A stretch of DNA of 64,000 nucleotides from Geoalkalibacter ferrihydriticus DSM 17813 (GCF_000820505.1 NZ_JWJD01000003.1:340411-404410); one strand, 5' to 3'; positions 11,762 through 20,505 are shown, counted from the first letter of the stretch. Numbers and translations are program-made. Notes: generated by a model not told the origin, from the letters alone.

Positions 11762-11795
11762 GAACGAGGGCAATTTTGCCCTCGTTCTGTTTTTG
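11762..11795 (+). terminator. intrinsic terminator after ilvC
   Basis: Perfect 12-bp inverted repeat (11762-11773 with 11776-11787) closed by a tiny loop and followed by TGTTTTT. It separates ilvC from psd. Confidence 0.85.
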
Positions 11796-11819
11796 CCCTG
11801 GAGGCCGCAGGGATACAAC

Positions 11820-12464
11820 ATGCGCAATCAAAATCAACCCATTGCTGTTGAAGGCTATCCGTTCATCGGTCTTTTTGCTTTCGTCACCATTGTCTTCGGA
11901 CTTCTGGGCTGGGGTTTTCTGACTTTTGTTCTGTTTGCCCTCACCCTTTTTACCATTTACTTTTTTCGCAATCCCGAGCGTCTTGTTCCCGCCGAGGAGG
12001 GCGCGGTGGTGGCCCCCGCCGACGGCAAAGTGATCTTTGTCGGCGAGGTTGAGGAGTCGCGTTATTTTCAGGGTCCGGCCGTCAAGGTCAGCATTTTCAT
12101 GAATGTCTTCGATGTTCATGTCAACCGCTTTCCTTGTGACGGCAAGGTTATCGACTCTTTTTACAACAAGGGCATGTTTCTCAACGCCTCGCTGGACAAG
12201 GCTGCGTTGGAAAACGAACAATCGGGGTTGCTGATTGAAGCCGTCAACGGGCAGCGCTTGCTGTGTGTGCAGATCGCAGGGTTGGTCGCTCGGCGCATTG
12301 TCAGTTATCCCGAGGTGGGCGAGCAGCTCAGGCGGGGTATGCGCTACGGCCTGATCCGTTTCGGCTCGCGCGTTGATCTTTACCTGCCGGTCGGCACGCC
12401 CGTGCGTCTGAGGGTCGGGGATCGCACCGTGGCCGGGGAAACCCTCATCGCCACCCTGTCCTGA
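11820..12464 (+). CDS. psd: phosphatidylserine decarboxylase proenzyme (short form)
   Basis: 214 residues, the short Psd family. It makes phosphatidylethanolamine from phosphatidylserine. Two hydrophobic helices occupy about residues 12-48; FRNPER and VVAPADGKV follow, with DVHVNRFPCDG in the middle. Self-cleavage should occur at Gly182-Ser183 (RFGSRVD), creating the pyruvoyl group. The ATG at 11820 has CTGGAGG upstream. In many relatives pssA follows psd; here no pssA is present and the T-box leader of leuA comes next. Confidence 0.93.
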   Translation: MRNQNQPIAVEGYPFIGLFAFVTIVFGLLGWGFLTFVLFALTLFTIYFFRNPERLVPAEEGAVVAPADGKVIFVGEVEESRYFQGPAVKVSIFMNVFDVHVNRFPCDGKVIDSFYNKGMFLNASLDKAALENEQSGLLIEAVNGQRLLCVQIAGLVARRIVSYPEVGEQLRRGMRYGLIRFGSRVDLYLPVGTPVRLRVGDRTVAGETLIATLS

Positions 12465-12600
12465 TTTGGCGCGCAGCCGATGCGCCAAACGCTGCTGGGG
12501 GCGAAGGGCAGTCAGTTTAAGTTCGACTGATTTTTCGGTGAGCGTAAAGACGAATGTGGCGATACCGAAAAAACGTCCAAGGTTCCGGGATCCCTGGAAA
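12465..12600 (+). other. psd-leuA leader spacer, no gene
   Basis: Holds a perfect 8-bp palindrome at 12465-12489 (TTTGGCGC/GCGCCAAA, no T-run) right after psd and a weak 5-bp hairpin ending in TTTTTC near 12531. No coding sequence is seen before the leuA promoter. Confidence 0.5.
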
Positions 12601-12606
12601 TGTCGC

Positions 12607-12636
12607 TTGACAGAAGCCCGCTATCTTTGATCTACT
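12607..12636 (+). promoter_or_regulatory. promoter of the leuA T-box leader
   Basis: Perfect -35 TTGACA (12607-12612) and a -10 of TCTACT (12631-12636, 4 of 6) with an 18-bp spacer. The T-box leader begins about 20 bp further on. Confidence 0.55.
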
Positions 12637-12654
12637 TTGCGATATAGTGTTTTA

Positions 12655-12898
12655 AAAGCTGTGAAGAGGAGTAGTAGACCTCAACTTTCGTCACAGAGAG
12701 CCGGCGGTTGGTGCAAGCCGGTACGAAAGCGGTCGAACTCGCCTTGGAGCTGCTCGGGTCAAGCCGCAGCCATGCGGCCAGCTCGGGTCGTGAACCTGCG
12801 TTAAGGGTGAATGAAGGGCTCGGTCAAGCCGGGCTGAAACAGGGTGGTACCGCGAAGTCTCAAGGCTCTCGCCCCTGAAGTGGGTGAGAGCTTTTTTT
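12655..12898 (+). promoter_or_regulatory. T-box riboswitch (leucine type) controlling leuA
   Basis: The T-box core AGGGTGGTACCGCG is at 12841-12854. Upstream is a typical stem I: GAAGAGGAGTAGTAGA, the distal part with AGAGAGCCGG and GGTGCAAGCCGG, and the 3' specifier region GGTCGAACTCGCC. I read the specifier codon as CTC (Leu) at 12738-12740. TGGT at 12845-12848 would pair with the uncharged tRNA end. Low charging of tRNA-Leu should favour the antiterminator and allow transcription of leuA. Class assignment is clear; the amino acid is inferred from the specifier and the gene downstream. Confidence 0.9.
12864..12898 (+). terminator. T-box regulated terminator
   Basis: Stem GGCTCTCGCCC paired with GGGTGAGAGCT, with GCTCTC at 12865-12870 and GAGAGC at 12886-12891, followed by seven T. 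It is the terminator half of the T-box switch. Confidence 0.88.
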
Positions 12899-13025
12899 AT
12901 TTCAACGGATAAGTGGTTAGTTGTTTAGAGTCGGATCTGAGTCACTTGGGCAAACCTCGGGTATTGCCGTACCGGTAACGCCAAATCCGTCGCAGGATAA
13001 GTCACCCTGACAACCAGGAGGAGCC

Positions 13026-14564
13026 ATGAGCAGCGAACGTATTATCAAAATTTTCGATACCACCTTGCGTGATGGAGAGCAGTCACCCGGCGCCAGCATG
13101 AACATGGACGAAAAGCTGCGCATCGCCCATCAACTCGAAAAGCTCAATGTCGATGCCATCGAGGCCGGTTTCCCCATCGCTTCTGACGGGGATTTCGAAG
13201 CGGTTAAAAAAGTTGCGCAGACCATCAAGGGACCACAGATCGCCGGACTGTGTCGCGCCAACAACATGGATATCGATCGCGCCTGGGAGGCGCTCAAGTA
13301 CGCCAAAGAGCGTGGGCGCATCCACACCTTCATCGCCACCAGCGATATTCATATGAAGTACAAGCTCAAGATGAGCGAGCAGCAGGTGCTGGACATCGCT
13401 GTGAAAGCCGTGCAGCGTGCCAAGGGCTATACCCACAATGTGGAATTCAGCGCCGAGGACGCAGTACGCACCCGTTTGCCCTTTCTCGCCAAGGTGGTAC
13501 AGGCAGTGATCGAAGCCGGCGCCACTACGGTGAATATTCCCGACACCGTGGGCTATACCATCCCGTCGGAATTTTTCGAAATTATCAGTTACCTGCGGGG
13601 CAATGTGCCCAATATCGATCAGGCCACCATTTCCGTGCACTGCCATAACGACCTGGGGCTGGCCGTGGCCAACAGCCTGGCGGCCATTCAGGCGGGTGCC
13701 GGGCAGATCGAGTGCACCATCAACGGGATCGGCGAACGTGCCGGCAACTGCTCTCTGGAAGAGGTGGTGATGACTTTGCGCACCCGCCAGGACGTGCTGC
13801 CGTACAAGACCAACGTCGTTACCGAACACATTTACCCAACCAGTCGCATGCTCTCAACGATTACCGGTATTGTCGTGCAGCCCAATAAGGCGATTGTCGG
13901 TGCCAACGCCTTCGCCCATGAGGCCGGAATTCACCAGCACGGCGTGATCATGGAGAAATCCACCTACGAAATCATGACTCCCGAGTCCATCGGCCTCAAC
14001 CAGAGCAAGCTGGTTCTCGGCAAACACTCCGGACGCCATGCCTTTAAGCAGCGCCTGGAGGAAATGGGCTATGATCTGAACAAAGAAGACGTTGAAAAGG
14101 CTTTCGTGCGCTTTAAATCGCTGGCCGATGCCAAGAAGGAAATCTTCGACGAGGATCTCGATGCCATCATCGCCGACGAGATCGTGCGCATGCCTGAAAA
14201 ATACAAGCTGTTGCAGATGAACGTATCTTCTGGCTCTTTTGCCGCGCCCACCGCCACGGTCGAGATGGATGTCGCCGGCAAGGTGAAAAAGGTCGCGGTC
14301 ATGGGCGTGGGGCCGGTAGACGCTGCCTTCAAGGCGATCAAAAAACTCACCGGCAGCAAAGCCCAGTTGCTCGCTTTCAACGTCGGCGGCATCACCGGCG
14401 GAACCGACGCTCAGGGTGAATGCTCCGTGCGTCTGCTCGCCGATGGTCGCGAGACCATTGGCCAGGGCGCGCATCCTGATATCATCGTCGCCAGCGCTCG
14501 GGCATATGTAAACGCCCTGAATCGCCTGGCCTCGACCCTGGAGCGCAAAAGTCCGCAAATTTAA
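13026..14564 (+). CDS. leuA: 2-isopropylmalate synthase
   Basis: 512 residues. Condenses 2-ketoisovalerate with acetyl-CoA, the first step of leucine synthesis. The catalytic TIM barrel starts IKIFDTTLRDGEQSPGASM; metal-binding SVHCHNDLGLAVAN and the GIGERAGNCSLEEVVM motif follow; the C-terminal regulatory domain (about 390-510) contains GITGGTDAQGE. Good AGGAGG site at 13016-13021. Expression is set by the T-box leader upstream in addition to the expected leucine feedback on the enzyme. A GC-rich hairpin follows. Confidence 0.97.
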   Translation: MSSERIIKIFDTTLRDGEQSPGASMNMDEKLRIAHQLEKLNVDAIEAGFPIASDGDFEAVKKVAQTIKGPQIAGLCRANNMDIDRAWEALKYAKERGRIHTFIATSDIHMKYKLKMSEQQVLDIAVKAVQRAKGYTHNVEFSAEDAVRTRLPFLAKVVQAVIEAGATTVNIPDTVGYTIPSEFFEIISYLRGNVPNIDQATISVHCHNDLGLAVANSLAAIQAGAGQIECTINGIGERAGNCSLEEVVMTLRTRQDVLPYKTNVVTEHIYPTSRMLSTITGIVVQPNKAIVGANAFAHEAGIHQHGVIMEKSTYEIMTPESIGLNQSKLVLGKHSGRHAFKQRLEEMGYDLNKEDVEKAFVRFKSLADAKKEIFDEDLDAIIADEIVRMPEKYKLLQMNVSSGSFAAPTATVEMDVAGKVKKVAVMGVGPVDAAFKAIKKLTGSKAQLLAFNVGGITGGTDAQGECSVRLLADGRETIGQGAHPDIIVASARAYVNALNRLASTLERKSPQI

Positions 14565-14591
14565 AGCGGCGGACTTTCACAAAGGATTTTC

Positions 14592-14611
14592 GGGCGGCCT
14601 TAGGGCCGCCC
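14592..14611 (+). terminator. GC-rich hairpin after leuA
   Basis: 8-bp stem GGGCGGCC/GGCCGCCC (14592-14599 and 14604-14611), 4-nt loop, weak T-run. It could attenuate read-through from leuA to leuC, or stabilise the leuA mRNA end. Confidence 0.5.
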
Positions 14612-14713
14612 TGCCTTTGCCAAACAGGTGGCAGACGTTCGTTGCGTTGCCGTCAACGCCGGATTTAGGTTAAACTGCCTGCGTTTTGTCTTATTTCGTT
14701 TAAAGGAGCTGTT

Positions 14714-15994
14714 ATGGGAAAGACTATCGCCGAAAAGATTTTCGACGCGCACCTGCGGGACGAGCCGTTTCCGGGAACCTGCGTGCTCGACCTCGACCGG
14801 GTCCTCTGCCATGAAATCACCACGCCCGTGGCTATCGCCGACCTTGAAGCGCGCGGCAAGGACCGGGTGTTCGACAACACCAAGATCAAGGCCGTTATCG
14901 ATCATGTGACGCCCGCCAAGGACAGCAAAACCGCTCTGCAAGGCAAGATGCTGCGTGACTGGGCCCATCGGCATGCGATTAAGGATTTTTTCGATGTTGG
15001 GCACAACGGTGTCTGTCATGCCCTGTTTCCGGAAAAGGGCTATATTCGCCCCGGTTTCACCGTCATCATGGGCGATAGTCATACCTGTACCCACGGAGCC
15101 TTCGGCGCTTTCGCTGCCGGTGTCGGCACCACCGATCTGGAAGTCGGCATTCTCAAGGGGGTGTGCGCCTTTCGCAAACCCAATTCCATTCGCGTGAATC
15201 TGACCGGCACCCTGGCGCCGGGCGTCTACGCAAAAGATGTGATTCTTTTCGTTATTGGCAGCATCGGGGTCAACGGCGCCACCGACCGCGTCATCGAGTT
15301 TCGTGGCAATATCGTCGATGAAATGTCCATGGAAGCGCGCATGACTTTGAGCAACATGGCCATTGAGGCCGGCGGTACCAGTGGCATCTGTCTGCCCGAC
15401 ATGACCACCGTGGATTATCTGTGGCCTTTTATTCAGAGTGATTATGCGAGCAAGGAAGCGGCGTGCGAGGACTTTCGTCGCTGGCACTCCGACGCGGATG
15501 CGACCTACGAAAAAATCCTCGACTTTGACGTGTCAGATCTTGAGCCCATGGTGACTTACGGCTATAAACCCGACTGCGTCAAACCGGTGGGCGAAATGGC
15601 CGGAGGTCGGGTCGATCAGGTGTATATCGGCACTTGCACCAACGGTCGCATTGAAGACTTGCGGGTCGCGGCTCAGGTGCTCAAGGGCAAAAAAATTGCC
15701 GAGCATGTGCGTGGCATCGTCTCGCCCGCCACGCCTAAAATTTTCAAGGATGCCCTGCATGAAGGGATTATCGATATCTTCATGGAGGCGGGTTTCTGCG
15801 TCACGAATCCGACCTGTGGCGCCTGCCTGGGCATGAGCAACGGGGTCTTGGCCGAAGGTGAAGTCTGTGCCTCGACCAGTAACCGCAATTTCAACGGGCG
15901 TATGGGCAAGGGCGGCATGGTGCACCTGATGAGTCCGGCGACCGCTGCGGCCACGGCCATTGCCGGGGTGATTGCCGACGCGCGCAAAATTTAG
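14714..15994 (+). CDS. leuC: 3-isopropylmalate dehydratase large subunit
   Basis: 426 residues, the shorter LeuC/homoaconitase-type family. With LeuD it isomerises 2- to 3-isopropylmalate. Aconitase-type [4Fe-4S] ligands are visible in GTCTNGRIEDLRVAA and in NPTCGACLGMSNGVLAEGE; the SHTCTHGAFGAFAAGVGTTD block is also clear. AAGGAG at 14702-14707 precedes ATG 14714. A REPIN-like repeat lies between it and leuD. Confidence 0.96.
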   Translation: MGKTIAEKIFDAHLRDEPFPGTCVLDLDRVLCHEITTPVAIADLEARGKDRVFDNTKIKAVIDHVTPAKDSKTALQGKMLRDWAHRHAIKDFFDVGHNGVCHALFPEKGYIRPGFTVIMGDSHTCTHGAFGAFAAGVGTTDLEVGILKGVCAFRKPNSIRVNLTGTLAPGVYAKDVILFVIGSIGVNGATDRVIEFRGNIVDEMSMEARMTLSNMAIEAGGTSGICLPDMTTVDYLWPFIQSDYASKEAACEDFRRWHSDADATYEKILDFDVSDLEPMVTYGYKPDCVKPVGEMAGGRVDQVYIGTCTNGRIEDLRVAAQVLKGKKIAEHVRGIVSPATPKIFKDALHEGIIDIFMEAGFCVTNPTCGACLGMSNGVLAEGEVCASTSNRNFNGRMGKGGMVHLMSPATAAATAIAGVIADARKI

Positions 15995-16012
15995 ATCGGC
16001 TCTAATGGTGAC

Positions 16013-16059
16013 GTAGGGGCGTACCCTGTACGCTCTGGGCGGACGCGGTCCGTCCCTGC
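16013..16059. repeat. REPIN-like palindromic repeat, copy A
   Basis: Starts GTAGGGGC and ends CCCTGC (CCCTAC with one change). Inside are two hairpins: GCGTAC-CCT-GTACGC and GGCGGAC-GCG-GTCCGTC. Same plan as the elements at 54017 and 63253. It lies 18 bp after the leuC stop. Confidence 0.7.
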
Positions 16060-16087
16060 ATGAATCTTCACATGGAGTAGAGAGACC

Positions 16088-16618
16088 ATGAAAAAGACTT
16101 TCGGCGGCCCGGCGATTTATCTCGACCGCTCCGACATCAATACCGATGAAATCATTCCTGCCAAATACCTGACGGAAGTGACCAAAGAGGCGCTCAAGCC
16201 CTATATCCTCGAAGATCTCAAACTGGACGGCTTTGATCCCAAGGGTGAGAAGCTGAAAAATGCCCGGGTTCTGATTACCCGTGAGAATTTCGGCTGCGGC
16301 TCGTCCCGCGAGCATGCCCCCTGGGTGTTTGAAGTCAACGGCATCCACACCATCATCGCGCAGAGTTACGCGCGCATTTTCCGCCAGAACACCTTCAATG
16401 GCGGCATGCTCGCCATTGAGTTGCCCAAGGCCGACATCGATCAGCTTTTTGCCCTCGATCAAGAGGGTGAAGTGGAAATTGCCGTCGATCTTGATAATCA
16501 GACGCTCAAGGCGCGTGCTGGTGGGCGCGAAGAGGTTATCCGTTTTGACATCAGTCCGTTCGACAAGGCCCTGGTTGAGGCGGGAGGATGGGTGGAGTTC
16601 GCCGACGCGCGTTATTGA
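16088..16618 (+). CDS. leuD: 3-isopropylmalate dehydratase small subunit
   Basis: 176 residues. The swivelling small subunit that completes the LeuC active site. The N-terminal KTFGGPAIYLDRSDINTDEI and the NFGCGSSREHAPW motif are diagnostic, followed by SYARIFRQNTFNGGML. ATG 16088 is preceded by GGAGTAGAGAG. It is separated from leuC by 93 bp occupied by a REPIN-like element. Confidence 0.96.
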   Translation: MKKTFGGPAIYLDRSDINTDEIIPAKYLTEVTKEALKPYILEDLKLDGFDPKGEKLKNARVLITRENFGCGSSREHAPWVFEVNGIHTIIAQSYARIFRQNTFNGGMLAIELPKADIDQLFALDQEGEVEIAVDLDNQTLKARAGGREEVIRFDISPFDKALVEAGGWVEFADARY

Positions 16619-16624
16619 AAAATT

Positions 16625-16670
16625 GTAACTGTTCAGCATGCACCGCCGCACGTTGCAGCTGAATAGCAAC
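16625..16670. repeat. GTAACT-TTCAGC palindromic repeat, copy 1
   Basis: Imperfect palindrome from GTAACTGTTCAGC to GCTGAATAGCAAC. The reverse complement shares 16 identical bases (CTATTCAGCTGCAACG) and most of its second half with the repeat at 31684, so this is a dispersed family and not chance. Confidence 0.65.
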
Positions 16671-16683
16671 GAAAAATTATTGA

Positions 16684-16770
16684 TTCACCGCGGCGGACGC
16701 CAAGAACGCAGAGTTTTTAAACTTTTCCCCTGAGATTTTCTCAGCGCGCTTAGCGCCCTCTGCGGTGAAA
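16684..16770. repeat. CACCGC-type large inverted repeat
   Basis: Long imperfect hairpin: TTCACCGCGGCGGACGCCAA at its left end, and TCTGCGGTGAAA at its right, with CGCAGAG and TTTCTCAGCGCGCTTAGCG inside. The arms match the common intergenic motif CACCGCAGAGG/ACGCAGAG seen in many bacteria. Together with copy 1 of the previous repeat it fills the leuD-leuB gap. Confidence 0.55.
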
Positions 16771-16813
16771 ATTTTCTTTCGGTTTCCTGTTAATTTTTCA
16801 AGGAGAGAGTTTC

Positions 16814-17902
16814 ATGTCCAAGTCATTTAAAGTTGCGGTACTGCCTGGTGACGGCATTGGTCCCGAAGTCATGGCCGAGGCCCTGCAGGTGCTTGATGCC
16901 GTTGAGAAAAAGTACGCTGTGCGCTTCGAGCGGACCTTCGCCAACGTCGGCGGCGCCGGCATCGATGAGGAGGGCAAGGCCCTGCCGCAGACCACCGTGG
17001 ATATTTGCAAGGGCTCCGATGCCATTCTTTTCGGGTCCGTGGGCGGCCCCAAGTGGGAGAGCCTGCCCCCCGACGAGCAACCCGAGCGCGGCGCGCTTCT
17101 TCCTCTGCGCAAGATTTTCGGTTTATATGCCAATCTGCGTCCGGCTATTATTTTCCCGGCGTTGACCGGCGCTTCGAGTCTTAAGGAAGAGGTCATCGCC
17201 GGTGGTTTCAACGTTCTGGTGGTGCGCGAACTGACCGGCGGCATCTATTTCTCCCAGCCCAAGGGGATTGAAGGACAGGGGCGCGATCGCGTCGGCATCG
17301 ACACCATGCGCTACACCGTGCCTGAAATCGAGCGTATCACCCATGTTGCATTCCAGGCAGCACGCAAGCGCGACAAGCGCGTGACCTCCATCGACAAGGC
17401 CAACGTGCTCTCGTCCTCCATCCTGTGGCGTGAAATCGTCGAAGGCGTGGCCAAAGAGTATCCCGACGTCAAACTCAGCCATATGTACGTTGACAATGCC
17501 GCCATGCAGTTGGTGCGCTGGCCCAAGCAGTTCGACGTCATTCTCTGCGAAAACATGTTCGGTGATATCCTGTCGGATGAGGCGGCCATGCTCACCGGCT
17601 CCCTGGGCATGTTGCCCTCGGCCTCTCTGGCGCAAGGCAGCTTCGGCATGTACGAGCCTTCCGGTGGCAGCGCCCCGGATATCGCCGGGCAGGGCATCGC
17701 CAATCCCATCGCCCAGATCCTTTCAGCGTCCATGATGCTGCGTTATTCCTTTGCCATGGTCGAGGCGGCCGACGCTATCGATGGCGCGGTGGAAGCGGTT
17801 CTCAATCAGGGCTTGCGCACCGGCGACATTTTTCAGGATCGTCCCGGTGAGAGGCGTGTCAACACCAAGGAGATGGGCGAAGCGATTGTCGCAGCGCTTT
17901 AA
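16814..17902 (+). CDS. leuB: 3-isopropylmalate dehydrogenase
   Basis: 362 residues. NAD-dependent oxidative decarboxylation giving 2-ketoisocaproate. The N-terminus [18 protein letters not shown], the RELTGGIYF loop, [12 protein letters not shown], and the [20 protein letters not shown] and [18 protein letters not shown] segments are all intact. AAGGAGAGAG ribosome site at 16800-16809. The next gene starts 19 bp downstream. Confidence 0.97.
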   Translation: MSKSFKVAVLPGDGIGPEVMAEALQVLDAVEKKYAVRFERTFANVGGAGIDEEGKALPQTTVDICKGSDAILFGSVGGPKWESLPPDEQPERGALLPLRKIFGLYANLRPAIIFPALTGASSLKEEVIAGGFNVLVVRELTGGIYFSQPKGIEGQGRDRVGIDTMRYTVPEIERITHVAFQAARKRDKRVTSIDKANVLSSSILWREIVEGVAKEYPDVKLSHMYVDNAAMQLVRWPKQFDVILCENMFGDILSDEAAMLTGSLGMLPSASLAQGSFGMYEPSGGSAPDIAGQGIANPIAQILSASMMLRYSFAMVEAADAIDGAVEAVLNQGLRTGDIFQDRPGERRVNTKEMGEAIVAAL

Positions 17903-17921
17903 CCTGCCAAAGGAAATTGCT

Positions 17922-18938
17922 ATGCTCAAAACTTTCAAGGTCGCTATTGTCGGCGCCACCGGCGCGGTCGGCACTGAAATTCTCCAGATTCTGGGCGAAC
18001 GCAACTTTCCCGTGGCGGAGTTAAGACTGCTGGCCAGTGAGCGCTCAGAGGGCAATTTCCTGGAATTCCAAGGCGAACAGATTCTGGTCGAAAGACTGAC
18101 CGCAGATTCTTTTGCAGGAATTGATATCGCCATATTCTGTGCTGGCGATGTTCGCAGCAAGGAGTACTGCCTCGCTGCGAGCGCCGCCGGCGCGGTTTGT
18201 ATCGACGATTCCAATGCCTGGCGTACGGATCCCGAGGTCCCCCTGGTGGTGTCCGAGGTTAATTCGCAGGATATTGCCGGGTTCAGAGCCAAGGGCATTG
18301 TCGCCAATCCGAGCGGCTCCACCATCGCGTTGGCTTTGGCGCTTAAGCCGCTGCACGATTTTGCCAAAATCCGCCGAGTCGTGGTTTCGACCTATCAGTC
18401 CGTATCGGCAAGCGGGCTCAGGGCCGTTGAAGAACTACGGGTGCAGACGGGTGAACTGCTCAATGGCCGACCGGCTGTCAACCAGGTTTATCCGCATCAG
18501 ATCGCCTTCAACTGTTTGCCTCACATCGATGGCTTTCTGGATAATGGTTGCACTCGCGAAGAGATGGCGTTGGTGCAGGAAACCCGCAAGATTCTGGGTA
18601 TGCCCTCCCTGGGGATCTCTGCGACCGCAGTGCGCGTGCCGGTGTTTTACGGCGACAGTGAAACCGTCAATATCGAGACAGAAGCAAAGATCAGCGCCGC
18701 GCAGGCGCGGGAGTTGCTGAGCGCGGCACCCGGGTTGCGGATTGACGACGAGTCGGAGCAAAATATCTATCCCCTCGCGATAGACGCCGCCGGGCAGGAT
18801 CTGGTACTGGTTGGGCGTATCCGCGAGGACCAATCCCTTGAAAACGGACTCAACTTATGGGTGGTCGCCGACAATCTGCGCAAAGGCGCCACCAATGTGG
18901 TGCGGATCGCCGAGATTCTGGCTGCTGACTATCTCTGA
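17922..18938 (+). CDS. aspartate-semialdehyde dehydrogenase homologue lacking catalytic Cys and His
   Basis: 338 residues, full length for ASADH, with the NADP motif VGATGAVGTEI (10-20), VVSTYQSVSASG (Q159) and the substrate Arg in ATAVRVPV (R238). But the active-site NPNCST is here NPSGST: the nucleophilic Cys is Gly132 (codon GGC at 18315), and the general-base His of GHSE is Asp245 (GDSE). An active ASADH needs both. It therefore resembles the Usg-type, asd-derived paralogues found in other proteobacteria. AAGGAAA site before ATG 17922. It lies just after leuB, where relatives carry asd. Confidence 0.85.
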   Translation: MLKTFKVAIVGATGAVGTEILQILGERNFPVAELRLLASERSEGNFLEFQGEQILVERLTADSFAGIDIAIFCAGDVRSKEYCLAASAAGAVCIDDSNAWRTDPEVPLVVSEVNSQDIAGFRAKGIVANPSGSTIALALALKPLHDFAKIRRVVVSTYQSVSASGLRAVEELRVQTGELLNGRPAVNQVYPHQIAFNCLPHIDGFLDNGCTREEMALVQETRKILGMPSLGISATAVRVPVFYGDSETVNIETEAKISAAQARELLSAAPGLRIDDESEQNIYPLAIDAAGQDLVLVGRIREDQSLENGLNLWVVADNLRKGATNVVRIAEILAADYL

Positions 18939-18963
18939 TTTCCCCGAATGTTCCCTGGGCGCA

Positions 18964-18981
18964 GGGGGGAAATCCCCCTTT
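18964..18981 (+). terminator. short G/C hairpin after the asd-like gene
   Basis: GGGGGA (18965-18970), AA, TCCCCC (18973-18978), TTT. Perfect 6-bp stem with a short T-run; a possible weak terminator of the leu cluster. Confidence 0.4.
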
Positions 18982-18997
18982 GCGCGGTCTTGTGACG

Positions 18998-19792
18998 ATG
19001 CCCATTCTTGACGACTTGATTCTTGGGCGGTTTGAGCCCGGCGAATCATTGCTTCATCGCTTTGACGCTCCGTTGAAGCTGATCCTGATGCCGGTTCTGG
19101 TGATTTGCTCCTTTGCCGTCACCCGGCCTGCGGCTTTGACGGCATTGAGTGCCCTGGCGCTGATTCTTGCCGCGTGCAGCGGTTATCCCTGGCGCACCTG
19201 GTGGCGCGGATTGTTGGTTTTTCGCTGGCTGTTTCTCTTTACCTTGTTGCTGCATCTGTGTTTTTCTCCCGGGCGAACTTTGTTCGGCGTCGCATTCCTC
19301 TCGTTTGATGGGTTGCTCCAGGGTCTTCGGGTCATCTGGCAGCTAAGTTTGGCCGTGGTATTTTCTTCCTTGCTCACCCTGACGACTTCTCCTGCGCGAA
19401 TCGCCCGGGCTTTTATCACCTTGGCGGCGCCTTTGCAGAAGTTGCGCCTGCCGGTGGCGCGAGCGGGTGAATTCATCCTTTTGACCTTGCATTTTCTCCC
19501 ATTGCTCCGTGAGGAGCTGATTGTGGCGCGCACGGTCGGTGCCGGCCAGCCTGCCGGTGTCGCTGCAAGTGTGCGACGTTTGCGTGAAAATCTCGGGCCC
19601 TTATTGTTGCGCCTGGTGGACAGGGCTGAGGAGATGGCCCTGGCTCTGGCCCAGGGCCACGCCCTTCCTGCTATTGTCGACCCCGCCCCCAAGCGGAGTC
19701 TGTCATCCTGGCTGAACTGGACTCTTTTCGGCGCGGCTATGCTGGTGCCGGTTTTCCTGATTGGCTTACGTCTATGGCCAACATCCGCTTAG
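18998..19792 (+). CDS. EcfT/CbiQ-family transmembrane protein
   Basis: 264 residues from ATG 18998 (GTG 18992 and TTG 18980 are possible; none has a good ribosome site). About five or six membrane helices and the cytoplasmic loop of EcfT-type scaffold subunits of ECF vitamin and metal importers, ILDDLILGRFEPGESLLHRFDAPLKL being typical of the N-terminus. The coupling motif usually written ARG reads ALAQGHALP here. No S component or ATPase gene is next to it, so the substrate is unknown. Overlaps truA by 19 bp. Confidence 0.75.
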   Translation: MPILDDLILGRFEPGESLLHRFDAPLKLILMPVLVICSFAVTRPAALTALSALALILAACSGYPWRTWWRGLLVFRWLFLFTLLLHLCFSPGRTLFGVAFLSFDGLLQGLRVIWQLSLAVVFSSLLTLTTSPARIARAFITLAAPLQKLRLPVARAGEFILLTLHFLPLLREELIVARTVGAGQPAGVAASVRRLRENLGPLLLRLVDRAEEMALALAQGHALPAIVDPAPKRSLSSWLNWTLFGAAMLVPVFLIGLRLWPTSA

Positions 19793-20505
19793 TCTTGGAG
19801 TTTGACGGGAGCAATTACGCAGGCTGGCAGCGCCAACCCAACGGGCTTGCCGTTCAGCAGGTTGTGGAAGAGGGGCTCGGCCGGCTTCTCGGCGCGTCCG
19901 TGACCCTGATATCTTCGGGGCGCACCGACGCCGGGGTGCATGCCCGCGGCATGGTGGCCAACTTTCACACGGAACGCATTCTGCCTCTGGCCGCTTACCG
20001 CGAGGGACTCAACGGCCTGCTCCCGCCGGATATTGCGGTGCAGGAAGCGACCCTGGTGGCCGACGATTTCCATGCCCGCTTCGATGCCCGCGGCAAATGG
20101 TATCGCTACTGCCTGTGTCTCAATCCCGTGCGCTCTCCACTCAATGCGCGCTATAGCTGGCAATTGCGGGCGAATCTCGACGTTGCGGCAATGACTGCCG
20201 CGGCAGCCGATCTGGTGGGGGTTCACGATTTTCAGGCGTTTCGCACCTCAGGCTGTGCGGCGCGGACGACCACGCGGGAAATATTCTCCATTGATCTGCT
20301 TGCCGCCGAAAAGTTGCTTTATATCGATGTGCGCGGCAGCGGATTTTTGCGCAACATGGTTCGCGTTATGTCGGGCACCCTCGTGGAAATTGGTCTAGGT
20401 AAGAGGCCTGTGAACGATGTCAAACGTCTTTTGCTTCAGGACCAGGGTCAGGCCGGCCGCACCGCTCCGCCCCAGGGACTGTGCCTGATGGAGGTCTGGT
20501 ACTGA
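19774..20505 (+). CDS. truA: tRNA pseudouridine(38-40) synthase
   Basis: 243 residues. Modifies uridines 38-40 in the anticodon arm. The catalytic Asp is in SSGRTDAGVHARG; the N-terminus VLEFDGSNYAGWQRQPN, the FHARFDARGKWYRY segment and the GSGFLRNMVRVMSGTLVEIG block are all present. It starts inside the preceding EcfT-like gene, consistent with translational coupling. Confidence 0.96.
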   Translation: MANIRLVLEFDGSNYAGWQRQPNGLAVQQVVEEGLGRLLGASVTLISSGRTDAGVHARGMVANFHTERILPLAAYREGLNGLLPPDIAVQEATLVADDFHARFDARGKWYRYCLCLNPVRSPLNARYSWQLRANLDVAAMTAAAADLVGVHDFQAFRTSGCAARTTTREIFSIDLLAAEKLLYIDVRGSGFLRNMVRVMSGTLVEIGLGKRPVNDVKRLLLQDQGQAGRTAPPQGLCLMEVWY

